From Thermoproteota archaeon (GTDB lineage Archaea > Korarchaeota > Korarchaeia > Korarchaeales > Korarchaeaceae), in NCBI GenBank assembly GCA_027491395.1, contig JAOZFI010000006.1, positions 1-64,000 on the forward strand: a stretch of 64,000 nucleotides of DNA, in the 5' to 3' direction. Shown piece by piece: positions 8,839 to 16,289 of the stretch (the stretch's first letter is position 1; each line of letters opens with the position of its first letter). A program made the translations under genes and the position numbers. A model generated the notes under the pieces. The model had not been told where the DNA came from. It did not search any database and was given only the letters and a program-made list of their open reading frames with translations.

Positions 8839-8937
8839 CGTTGTTATGGGTGGTCTATGCATTTTAAACCTAATTATGCGTTACATATAATTACACATAA
8901 TAATTATATAACTCTACCTCCGAAATTATGGGTGCGC

Positions 8938-9957
8938 ATGATAAGCGAGAAGCTATGGAGTCAGAAGGCTACTCCTGGAGGGAGACGCATCCCTCATGAC
9001 ATCAGAGTGGAACTCTACTTTTTCGTTAGAGAGCTTCGTGATAGAGGAATGAGCTACCGTGAGATTCAGAGAATCGTGGAGAGAGAGCGCGGTATCAAGA
9101 TAAGCAGGTCTCACATATCCTACTGGATTCGTGGCCTCCATATCCCGTTAAACGAGCCATACAATCATGTCGATACTTCCAAGGAGAGAGAACTGGCTTG
9201 GATAGCAGGGATGTTCGTAGGGGATGGTTCCATAAAGATCAACAGAAAGGGTCACTTCTTGGTACTGAAAGTCAAGGATAGGGAGCTAGCGGAGGCTGCC
9301 GCTGATAAACTGGCGGTTGTTCTGGGAAGGGGGGAGAGGTACGCGGTAAACAGGATGGGGGACGGTAGGTACTACGTGCAGGTCCAGTCGAGGGAACTAG
9401 TCGACCACTTGAGAGCGTGGGAGAACATTCTCTCGCATCTAGAGAGAAGTCCTAGAGAGTTCATTCAGGCATTCTTAGACTGTGAAGGCGGACCTATAGG
9501 ACATATCAGTGCATCTGGCAGGTTCTTCGCTAGAATAGATGTAGATAATACCGATAGGAAGTTGCTGGAGGCCGTGTCCCTGAAGCTCTCTAATATGGGG
9601 ATTATATCAACCGTTTCGATTCATTATCCCAAGGGAAAGGTTTTCGTGACTAGGAAGGGGAGATCTGTGGCTAGAAGAAACTGTTACTTCTTGAGGATAT
9701 ACAGGCAGGATAGCATCGTTAGGTACTGGGAGGAGGTTGGGTTTGTCGCCCTAAGGAAGCGGGAGAAGTTAGAGGACATAGCTTACATCCTCTCTAATCT
9801 CGGATCCGGGTGGGAGGCCGCCGTGGAGTGGATCAGGAGGTACGAGTATAAGAGAGGGATGGGTCGCCAGAGGTGGTTCAGAAGGAAGAGGTTCCTTGAA
9901 TGGGAGGATGCTCTTGAGGAATATGAGAGGTTCTTGGCCCGTAGGTCAAGCGATTAA
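8938..9957 (+). CDS. free-standing LAGLIDADG homing endonuclease with N-terminal HTH
   Basis: This 339-residue protein carries two LAGLIDADG helices, LAWIAGMFVGDGS and PREFIQAFLDCEGG, each ending with the acidic catalytic residue. The duplicated layout implies a monomeric enzyme that cuts long asymmetric sites. Before them is a helix-turn-helix-like region (GMSYREIQRIVERERG then ISRSHISYWIRG). The start at ATG 8938 follows a TATA-like TAATTATATAAC near 8898-8910; an upstream start at 8857 would lie across that promoter. It is not inside an intein or a visible intron, so it is either a solo mobile gene or a domesticated regulator. Confidence 0.85.
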   Translation: MISEKLWSQKATPGGRRIPHDIRVELYFFVRELRDRGMSYREIQRIVERERGIKISRSHISYWIRGLHIPLNEPYNHVDTSKERELAWIAGMFVGDGSIKINRKGHFLVLKVKDRELAEAAADKLAVVLGRGERYAVNRMGDGRYYVQVQSRELVDHLRAWENILSHLERSPREFIQAFLDCEGGPIGHISASGRFFARIDVDNTDRKLLEAVSLKLSNMGIISTVSIHYPKGKVFVTRKGRSVARRNCYFLRIYRQDSIVRYWEEVGFVALRKREKLEDIAYILSNLGSGWEAAVEWIRRYEYKRGMGRQRWFRRKRFLEWEDALEEYERFLARRSSD

Positions 9958-10586
9958 GCGCGACGATTACAGCATTCCCCTTTTTCTACAGGCCTCCAGA
10001 GCCCTTTCCCACCTGTCCTTCCTTCCGTAGCTCTCGAGTTACTCGAATACCTCATCAGCAGCTCTCCCCTCAACCCGGAGCTCCTTATTACGCCCAAAAT
10101 CCAGTTAAGGTTCTTCTTACCGTCAAGGTAGGCGATCATGGACCTCTTGACGTAGTTTATGGAGGCCCTAGCCAGCTCTCCTGGGTACTCCTTACCCTCC
10201 GATCTAGTCGCCTGTGCTCTTACCTTCTTTTTCCTCTCCTTTGGCTTCCCCTCACCCATCTCCTTCATCTTCAAGTAGAGATCCCTGAGGGTCATGGGCT
10301 CCTCGTATCTCCTGCATACCTCCTCATTGGGTACCACTATCCACACCTCCTTGAACCCCTCCCTATGCGCTGGTTTCCTGCTTTTCTTCCCTGTCTCGAC
10401 CTCTATTCCTATTCCTTCAATCATCAGATCGACATCCGCCCACCTTTCCACCTTCAATCCAAGCTTTCGGGCTAAGAGGACTATCTCCTCGATCATCAGC
10501 TTGTGAAGGTGATTCTCCGAATCGGAAGAAAGCTCGTAATACACGACTTTCCTTCCATGATGATCAATGAGCTCTGTCTTCACCAC
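9954..10586 (-). CDS. probable nuclease-like protein, body of a broken winged-helix fusion
   Basis: This 210-residue frame begins with GTG directly after a TAG codon. Its first residues (VVKTELIDHHGRKVVYYELS) look like the wing of a winged-helix domain whose helices are encoded immediately upstream in the same frame (10590-10706). The middle part, ADVDLMIEGIGIEVETG, resembles a PD-(D/E)xK nuclease core with Asp and Glu-x-Glu, although this is only a pattern match. The C-terminal part is basic. Either the gene is truncated by a nonsense mutation or translation restarts here. It converges with the homing endonuclease gene, overlapping it by four bases. Confidence 0.5.
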   Translation of the reverse strand: MVKTELIDHHGRKVVYYELSSDSENHLHKLMIEEIVLLARKLGLKVERWADVDLMIEGIGIEVETGKKSRKPAHREGFKEVWIVVPNEEVCRRYEEPMTLRDLYLKMKEMGEGKPKERKKKVRAQATRSEGKEYPGELARASINYVKRSMIAYLDGKKNLNWILGVIRSSGLRGELLMRYSSNSRATEGRTGGKGLWRPVEKGECCNRRA

Positions 10587-10706
10587 CTAGCCCTTGTTGA
10601 GGAGCCCCCTCAGGTATGTAAGAACGGCAAACTTCGTCCTGCTTACGTCGGTCCCATACTTTTCAGCGATAGCCATAGCTATCGAGGAGTTGAAGTAGTA
10701 GGAGGA
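10587..10706 (-). pseudogene. detached winged-helix N-terminus, stopped by TAG
   Basis: In frame with the downstream gene, this stretch encodes a helix-turn-helix part (AIAEKYGTDVSRTKFAVLTY then LRGLLNKG) and ends in TAG at 10587-10589. In a normal winged helix the sequence would continue Gly-Leu-Val into the wing, and TAG sits where the Leu codon is expected. A related fragment at 15926-16140 has TAG in the same place. Confidence 0.55.
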
Positions 10707-10919
10707 TTAGGGGGATGGGTATTGCCCTCAGCATCTTCCTGAGTATCAGGGGGATCATAGACTACTGTAAAGATGAGCTTTCGTGATAAAAGGGGGTTAT
10801 CTAAACACTTCATGAAAACTTTCAGGGGAGGCGCTTCCAGCCCCCCAGATCGCTAGAGCTCTCGAATGAACGAATCGGCCGCATAGGTGATGCGCGGAGT
10901 CTGGTTTAGTTAAGGATTG
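10707..10919 (-). other. non-coding spacer in accessory region
   Basis: No gene, repeat or RNA was recognised between the winged-helix fragment and hicA. Confidence 0.4.
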
Positions 10920-11156
10920 TTAGCAGTCCCTCTCCAATAGTTCGAAGTACTTTTCTCTGGTAAGCCCCGCCTCGGCCATTATAACCCTTATAAGTCCGGG
11001 CTTAAGCTTCTTTCCAGGGTGTACGGGTACTACTATCCTGACGTGTTGCTCATTCACTAGTATCACGTGGGAGCCTCTTTGCCGTATAGGTTTGAATCCA
11101 AGCTTACTAAGTATCTTAATGAGCTTATAAGGATCTATGGGTGTTATTTTAGGCAA
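10920..11156 (-). CDS. hicA: HicA-family mRNA interferase toxin
   Basis: This 78-residue protein has the dsRNA-binding-like HicA fold. LIKILSKLGFKPIRQRGSHV carries the catalytic His in GSH, and it is followed by the VVPVHPGKKLKPGLIRVI segment typical of the family (HP-G near the middle, Leu-rich last helix). HicA toxins cleave mRNA and are blocked by HicB. The ATG at 11156 overlaps the end of hicB by eight bases, with antitoxin upstream of toxin. All family hallmarks look intact, unlike the decayed copy at 7271-7413. Confidence 0.9.
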   Translation of the reverse strand: MPKITPIDPYKLIKILSKLGFKPIRQRGSHVILVNEQHVRIVVPVHPGKKLKPGLIRVIMAEAGLTREKYFELLERDC

Positions 11157-11385
11157 CGGCTTTCACTCTCTGAAGACCTACCACCCTACGGCTTAACAGT
11201 TCCTTCTTTTCCTCCTCAGAGAGTGTTTCGAGGTATAGCTCAATTGCTTCCCTAACATTACTGATCACCTCATCTAGACTATCGCCTTGGGTATGGCATC
11301 CAGGGAGTTCCGGGACGATCGCGACGTATCCTCCGCCCTCATCCTCCAATATAATAACACTAAACTCGCGAATCCTCCTGTCCAT
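11149..11385 (-). CDS. hicB: HicB-family antitoxin
   Basis: This 78-residue antitoxin has the same layout as the copy at 7406-7642: EFSVIILEDEGGGYVAIVPE, PGCHTQGDSLDEV, then an amphipathic helix. It is the first gene of an intact hicBA pair and overlaps hicA by eight bases. No separate HTH or RHH DNA-binding domain is seen, so autoregulation, if any, would need another factor. Confidence 0.88.
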   Translation of the reverse strand: MDRRIREFSVIILEDEGGGYVAIVPELPGCHTQGDSLDEVISNVREAIELYLETLSEEEKKELLSRRVVGLQRVKAVA

Positions 11386-11787
11386 GGACTAATCCCCCTC
11401 AAATAAATGAAGTTGGTTCTCCAAGGCAGCCTCCAAAGAACTAGCTTCTTAACTTCTAATAAACTATATCCCGATGACGGTTTTCCTACTCTGGGCCTCA
11501 CTTATCCATACAAGTTTCATAAGCTAATCCCTGCCGGTGCGGTCCCTCCACTCACCTCAGTTCTCTCTTATAGAGTGCTGTATTCCTGCGCAGTGGTCTC
11601 AAGCCTGAACTACCTCAGAAATACTCGCACGGTATCCCAAGGGAGATCAAAGCGTTGACACCACAAATCTCAAGCGATAATATGAGGCGAGATGCGAACT
11701 CTCCCGCATCATAAGCCGATCTCCCCGCTATCCTCTAGCGAACGGGTGGGCAAGAAAAACATATTTTATGTGTAGTGAGAAATCGCA
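11386..11787 (-). other. non-coding spacer upstream of hicBA
   Basis: Short frames here have no recognisable product. The stretch lies between hicBA and the decayed vapBC; no repeat or RNA was identified. Confidence 0.4.
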
Positions 11788-12131
11788 TTATACTAGTATC
11801 AACTTCATACGGTAGCCTAGTTTTTCCACTGTTTGAAGAATATGTGCCAAATCTGTGTCACACGGGTGACTAGTTCTTCATCACGGTTAACGGCTATAGC
11901 GGCGGCCAGTAGGTCTGCAAATGCTTGGGGCTTCCCCCATCCTCAGTAGCTCAAGTTGTATTCTATGAGCTAGAATGAAGTCATCTCTGATAGGAAATAT
12001 CACTCCGCCATTAAAGTGCTTATAGAAAATGATCTTGGATACTCCACGAGGGTTACAGCCGTTATATCCTCTTGGATGGGCTTCTTCTCTCTAACCCTAT
12101 CAATAACGATACCTGTATCTAGTATGGTCAA
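11788..12131 (-). pseudogene. vapC: decayed vapC-like PIN toxin
   Basis: From TTG 12131 the minus strand encodes a PIN-like start, LTILDTGIVIDRVREKK, with the first catalytic Asp, then EDITAVTLVEYPR with the conserved Glu. The frame then breaks. Further down another frame gives FADLLAAAIAVNRDEELVTR with the C-terminal acidic residues of a PIN domain, ending at a stop near 11788. At least one frameshift and internal stops separate the two halves. The start overlaps the decayed vapB as in functional vapBC pairs. Confidence 0.65.
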
Positions 12132-12340
12132 GACATCCTCCCCTTCTCCCTACGCCTCAGCTCCCCTACATCATAGATCTCTATATCCTCAGTCAGCTCC
12201 TCCTATCTAATACCAAGCATCTCCCTAACATCAGCTACATCAACACGGCCACCAAGCCTCGCTAAAACGGCCTTTATGATCTCCTTCACCTCCTCCTCAG
12301 AGAGCCATGGAGGAATCCTCACTACCACACTCTTAAACAC
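12128..12340 (-). pseudogene. vapB: decayed vapB-like antitoxin with in-frame TAG
   Basis: Reading from GTG 12340, the frame starts SVVVRIPPWLSEEEVKEI and continues DVADVREMLGIR. It hits TAG at 12203-12205 and resumes EELTEDIEIYDVGELRRREK to TGA at 12128-12130. The layout (beta strand, helical region, acidic tail that would wrap the toxin) and the position before a PIN-like frame suggest a VapB antitoxin broken by one nonsense codon. Confidence 0.6.
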
Positions 12341-12429
12341 CTACACATACCCAAGACTATATGAGGCCTAAAGAATCTATAATCTTGTTCGACAAACTAC
12401 AGCAGGTACCTCAGAGAGGTTTTAATCTG

Positions 12430-12485
12430 TGGCGGCCGCCGGGATTTGAACCCAAGACTCCGCGGCTCCGGAGGCCGGCTCTTAA
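12430..12485 (-). tRNA. tRNA-Arg(CCG)-like 3' fragment (5' half absent)
   Basis: The minus strand carries CCGGCCTCCGGAGCCG, an anticodon arm with CCG, followed by a T-arm with TTCAAAT and an acceptor-like CGGCCGC. The 5' half (acceptor strand and D-arm) is missing: upstream sequence is A+T-rich. The T-stem has two G-U pairs and the discriminator would be C, so it is probably not functional. A 3' tRNA remnant is the usual scar of integrase-mediated insertion (an att site). Confidence 0.55.
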
Positions 12486-12489
12486 ATAC

Positions 12490-12788
12490 CTCTTAACTAA
12501 TTGATAGTGAGCGGGGCAGATAGGTACGGTTTTATACCATTATCCAGTGTATAGGACAGCAGTCTAGAAATTTAGCGATATTAAGAAAGATATTTTGAGA
12601 GAATAGAGGTAATCTCCAATGGATATTAACGTCTTTAATGAATAGATAGGTTATATCTAATATGCTTGCATGTGATTAGTGAACTGATAGATAGAACCAA
12701 TATATGAAGCTCTTGGTTAAGAGAAAGTTAAGCCACTGGATGATACTGCTCCCTTTCCGGTCCCGGAGTTCCACACCTTTCCCTTGGC
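12490..12788 (-). other. A+T-rich spacer upstream of the tRNA-Arg fragment
   Basis: About 300 bases with noticeably lower G+C than the rest and no open frame of note; nothing else was recognised. Confidence 0.4.
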
Positions 12789-13019
12789 TTAAAAAAGATT
12801 AGAGGATTGAGGGTCAACCTCAGCCATTGGATATACTCCTCTCAAGGGGAACTGGGCCTCGTTCAATATCCTCCTTATGGATTCCGCGTCTGGGGACTCC
12901 CAGCAGTAAATCCTCTTGATCAAGCTTTCCTCTGTTAGTTGGATCCGTGTTAATCCACTTGACCTCTTGAGTGGTGAGGTCCTCCATCTTCCTCCCCATA
13001 GCGGAGACAACTTCAACAT
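12789..13019 (-). CDS. short protein, possible DUF4242 remnant
   Basis: In this 76-residue frame the second half (RIYCWESPDAESIRRILNEA, then VYPMAEVDP) resembles the C-terminal half of DUF4242-type small ferredoxin-like proteins, where an E/S-P-D-A-E motif follows a beta strand. The first 30 residues do not look like the rest of that domain, so the gene is probably truncated or fused out of frame. Function is unknown. It lies alone in a decayed part of the accessory region. Confidence 0.35.
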   Translation of the reverse strand: MLKLSPLWGGRWRTSPLKRSSGLTRIQLTEESLIKRIYCWESPDAESIRRILNEAQFPLRGVYPMAEVDPQSSNLF

Positions 13020-13221
13020 ACTGGCTCAGCCATATCGTGCACAGTCAAGAACTTTCGGGACATCCGCGCGCGATATCAAACGCCTTTCATAGGTAAATTC
13101 TCTAAAGAATCCTTGGAAAGGACTGCTTATGTGGATCCTACCCAAAAACCACACCGCAGAATGAGCGATATCGGATGTAACTCTTGCTCATTACTCCTCA
13201 AAATGACCGTCAGAGAGTGCC

Positions 13222-13821
13222 TTAGGGATAGGGTGCGTTATTTTTTAATAATTGTTGGGCAGCAACCTTTGGATAATATATTCTCAGCACTATGTCTGTC
13301 AAAAGAAGCATGAGTATCATCGCTACACCGTCCTCCCTCTTCATCCCATATCTATGATTGAAAACGCGATAGAAGTAGATGAAGGATAGAGTCGAGAAGG
13401 AAGTATCGATTAGCGCCTTGATTGATGAGTATAGCTCGATACTAGATGCTCCTATAATGGGAAGAAGCACCAGATCCGTTATCAGTGATATAGACGAAAA
13501 GAGAAAGTAAAAAGACACAACACCCAGTATTGGGGAGAGTGGGCCCTTATACACGCTTCTATAAAACAAGAAGAGGTAAGTTAGTGCTCCCAGCAGGCCC
13601 CAGAGTAGGGCTCCGGTGAAGCTGCTTCCTAACAACACAAAATATGCGATAACATATGGGGGAATGGATTGATTGGCTACACCCAGCTCGTTCAGGACGA
13701 TCATTAGGTACAAGGATTGAGTACCCGTGTAGAGCAGGTATAGGAGAAGGGGCCTTCTCCTATTGGATGGAGGGTTATTGTTAAGCAGATCCGGATTTTC
13801 TTCTCTTCTACGTATGGCCAT
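13222..13821 (-). CDS. multi-spanning membrane protein of the second peptide locus, Yip1-like
   Basis: This 199-residue protein has a charged N-terminal tail rich in Arg and Asn, then about five hydrophobic helices. It is the last gene of a four-gene operon and overlaps the SpoIIM-like gene by 14 bases. Helix order and loop motifs match the protein at 1779-2345 (YRSVYKGP and GMKREDGVAMILMLLLTD). The equal position in two peptide loci suggests a conserved partner. The family assignment (Yip1-like) is tentative; immunity, export or processing are all possible roles. Confidence 0.5.
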   Translation of the reverse strand: MAIRRREENPDLLNNNPPSNRRRPLLLYLLYTGTQSLYLMIVLNELGVANQSIPPYVIAYFVLLGSSFTGALLWGLLGALTYLFLFYRSVYKGPLSPILGVVSFYFLFSSISLITDLVLLPIIGASSIELYSSIKALIDTSFSTLSFIYFYRVFNHRYGMKREDGVAMILMLLLTDIVLRIYYPKVAAQQLLKNNAPYP

Positions 13822-14341
13822 TTAACTTCACCAAGATGCAAGGTATTGAGAGATAATATTCTATAACTGATGATGATATTATCATAATTAAACTTAATAA
13901 CGCTAATTTTGTTAAATAAACTAAATGATCTCTGGAGAGGTCGTAGGGATCCCCGCCATGGATTACCGTTACGGCGCTCGAAAGACCTACGGATGAGGAT
14001 ATGAGGATGGAGGTGATCTCCAGCGGCCCGTGGAATAGAAAGCAGGGGAGTGCACCTGTCAAGTTTTCTCTGAGAATTTCCCTAAAGATGCTACCTACCA
14101 CCATGCCGTTGAAGCTAAGGGAGAGAGCCGTGAGCGTTCCAAGTGTCACATACCCTATGGAAAGAATCAGGATAACGGAACTGTTCAAGAGGATAAGTCC
14201 GCGTAAATTATAATGTCCATTAAAGGGATGAGGAACAAAAACTCCACCTGACCCTTCCGTGTAAGATTGATCTGGGATCAGGAAGCTTCCTAAGATCCCG
14301 GCCGCATAGAAGAGCGATGCTAAGATCAGTCCCTCACTCAT
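13808..14341 (-). CDS. SpoIIM/DUF95-like membrane protein of the second peptide locus
   Basis: This 177-residue protein shows a clear SpoIIM/DUF95 signature: a helix with small residues (GTLTALSLSFNGMVVGSIF), then CFLFHGPLEITSILI carrying the HGxxE motif, in a four- to five-helix protein. DUF95 members accompany circular bacteriocin precursors in bacteria. The start at 14341 is preferred over 14368 because it leaves a tight eight-base overlap with the protease gene. The operon order peptide, M48 protease, SpoIIM, multi-spanning protein parallels 876-2345. Confidence 0.7.
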   Translation of the reverse strand: MSEGLILASLFYAAGILGSFLIPDQSYTEGSGGVFVPHPFNGHYNLRGLILLNSSVILILSIGYVTLGTLTALSLSFNGMVVGSIFREILRENLTGALPCFLFHGPLEITSILISSSVGLSSAVTVIHGGDPYDLSRDHLVYLTKLALLSLIMIISSSVIEYYLSIPCILVKLNGHT

Positions 14342-15305
14342 CCTCGGGCCTTGTTTCGTCCCTACCATGGCTCATCCTCCTGATGATCTCTATTCTCTTC
14401 TCCAAGCTAGGATGCGTTGGAAGTAGGGAGGGGGTTTCCTTCATTCCATATATTTTGATCAGAGCGTTTATCAGATCCTCTGGATTTGAGTAAGATGCTG
14501 CAATGAGATCGGCCTTCACCTCCCTCCTCCTTATCAGGATTAAGAAGACCGACAACGCTGCCAAGAAGCCAGTCACCACTAGCAGAAAGCTTACGGGATC
14601 GCGTGTCGTTACTGTCCCCGTTAAGGAGGAGAGTACTTCGCCTACAAGGAGTAGCATCGCGTACATCAGTAGTGTGTAGCCCAGATACCTGACGATGTCT
14701 CCTTCTTTATAATGGGCGAGCTCGTGGGCCAACACGCTCTTGATCTCTCCATTAGACAGCACCTTAAGCAGATCCTCATTTACGAAGACAGTTGGTTGAA
14801 TGATTCCCCCAAGAAGCGTAGTTTTCATTAGAGAGGATCTGAATAATCGGAGCCTTATATCCTTCCTGATCCCCATCTTTCCCTTAAGATCCTCGAAAAC
14901 CCTCTTCAGATCATCTGGGGGATCCTTTCCTTGACCAATCTTATCGAAAATTAAGGGAACCAGATTAACCGTGACGAACAGTACTACGAGAAAAGTGGAG
15001 AATTCGACTAGGATGCTGTGGCTGGGAAGTGAGGAGATTACAGCAGCATAGATGAAGATTAGATATAAATCGAAGTAATTGAGCAGGAGATCCTTGAATA
15101 ATCTCCTAGTTCCCGGGCTTTCCTTACTCAGAATAGAGTCCATAAGAGAGAGAATTATGGCAGTTAGTATCAAGATTACGAATCCAGTTATAAGAGGGTT
15201 AAGCCCATAATTAACCACGATGAATACACTAAGGGACATCATAGCTATGGCTATGAGAGCCATCACCAAGTTGTAAAGAGAAAAAAATGTAGGATTAGTT
15301 CTCAA
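14334..15305 (-). CDS. M48-family membrane metalloprotease (HtpX-like)
   Basis: This 323-residue integral membrane zinc protease has four N-terminal hydrophobic helices. The soluble domain contains HELAHYKEGD, the HExxH zinc site with catalytic Glu, in the context VLAHELAH. The third ligand is probably Glu in RRREVKADLIAA about 75 residues later, between further hydrophobic segments. HtpX proteins normally degrade membrane proteins. Here the gene sits ten bases behind a small hydrophobic peptide gene and overlaps a DUF95 gene, so it is a good candidate for removing the leader of the peptide. The housekeeping HtpX role is the alternative. Confidence 0.88.
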   Translation of the reverse strand: MRTNPTFFSLYNLVMALIAIAMMSLSVFIVVNYGLNPLITGFVILILTAIILSLMDSILSKESPGTRRLFKDLLLNYFDLYLIFIYAAVISSLPSHSILVEFSTFLVVLFVTVNLVPLIFDKIGQGKDPPDDLKRVFEDLKGKMGIRKDIRLRLFRSSLMKTTLLGGIIQPTVFVNEDLLKVLSNGEIKSVLAHELAHYKEGDIVRYLGYTLLMYAMLLLVGEVLSSLTGTVTTRDPVSFLLVVTGFLAALSVFLILIRRREVKADLIAASYSNPEDLINALIKIYGMKETPSLLPTHPSLEKRIEIIRRMSHGRDETRPEDE

Positions 15306-15315
15306 TACAGATCCC

Positions 15316-15561
15316 TTACCCTATTAGGAAACTACCTACTGCTACAAGAGCGCCGGCTAAACCCGTAATTGGAGTACTGCATGCTGCTATTTTTGCTAGG
15401 GCTAAGAAGTACCCTCCTAGTGCCACTGCAGCTGCTCCATAATTACCTCTAGCAAGTAGATAGCCTACTCCCAACTGAGTTGCTGCAGGTGTTAATATAG
15501 GAAGTACCAATATTGCTATATTGAGGGCGAGAAGGGCTAGGGCTTTCTTTTCTGCCTCCAT
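15316..15561 (-). CDS. small hydrophobic precursor peptide, second locus (bacteriocin-like candidate)
   Basis: This 81-residue protein begins MEAEKKALALLALNIAILVL, a charged N-terminus and hydrophobic leader, then a Gly- and Ala-rich region with one cysteine that ends in GSFLIG. The leader motif ALNIAILVLPIL is very like ALSLAILLILPL of the peptide at 876-1187, and both proteins end in a hydrophobic pair plus Gly. GGGGGTGAT just before ATG 15561 is a good ribosome-binding site. It is the first gene of the operon with the M48 protease and SpoIIM-like protein. Mature size after leader removal would be about 55 residues, in the range of circular bacteriocins. Function is inferred from context only. 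Confidence 0.6.
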   Translation of the reverse strand: MEAEKKALALLALNIAILVLPILTPAATQLGVGYLLARGNYGAAAVALGGYFLALAKIAACSTPITGLAGALVAVGSFLIG

Positions 15562-15925
15562 TTCATCACCCCCTGAGGATATTATTCTCTTAATTTGGGA
15601 AATATTATAAAAATATTGCGCGTAATCTACCTTTTTTATAAAAAAGGAAGAACACTGAAAAATTTGAAGATGACAGCATCCTTAGGGTAGAATCATCTGT
15701 CTAGATTTCAACAGAAGTGGGTATGCTAAATTGATTCAAGTGAGAAGGTTCTATTTTATGAGATTCTAGGAGGACTCTCATGAGGCATTTAAGCTAGAGA
15801 TAGTTGCTGCCAATCGACTAAAAGGTTCTACATTGAAATATTAATCCCAATTAATTAGATTCGGTTTATGCTCCCCTTATCAGTCAAAATCTCCCAATCT
15901 CCAATAGCTAATCGATTTTTCACAC
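15562..15925 (-). promoter_or_regulatory. A+T-rich upstream region of the second peptide operon, with palindrome
   Basis: TATA-like A+T stretches lie at about 15595-15615, 35-55 bases before the start of the peptide gene. Further upstream the 18-base perfect palindrome CCTTTTTTATAAAAAAGG spans 15630-15647 and could be a repressor site. The rest to 15925 holds no gene that could be recognised. Confidence 0.45.
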
Positions 15926-16140
15926 CTAGCCTCTGTTGAGGAGCCTCCTCAGGTAGTTAGGACGACGAACTTTGTTCTGTTGATATCGATCCCATACTTA
16001 TCGGCAATGGCCCTAGCTATCGAGGAGGTATTCTAATACCGTTCTCCGCTAAAAGGCGTAGGATCTCTCCTGCGTAGTCTACACTGGTCTTGGTGGACTC
16101 CCTATGTCCTCTATAGGATCTTCGAGGAGTTTCTGCCGAA
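15926..16140 (-). pseudogene. winged-helix gene fragment, paralogue of 10587-10706
   Basis: The minus strand reads DYAGEILRLLAENGI, then after a frame change SSIARAIADKYGIDINRTKF and a short Leu-rich helix ending Asn-Arg-Gly followed by TAG at 15926-15928. This is the same domain as at 10587-10706 (SSIAMAIAEKYGTDVSRTKF), with the stop codon in the same place. Relative to that copy one base is missing near 15955, and there is another shift near 16035. Similarity ends just after the stop. The sequence upstream to about 16285 may be more of the same broken gene. Confidence 0.55.
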
Positions 16141-16289
16141 AATACCCTGATCGCATCTACTATGGGTGTCTCAACTACCTCGCTCAGCCTCTTAACGTAA
16201 TGAAGTCCTGAGCGGAGGTCAGGGAAGCCCCACCGTAGAGCAGGCGCGCGAATCCCCTAACTAGGGACGTCCCCACTCCAGCTTTAGCA

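Noticed and set aside
13030-13075. Similarity to 18146-18190 (GTGTACAGCAAGAACTTCGG)
   Set aside because: About 27 bases with two indels and no protein-level support; could be chance or a very old remnant.
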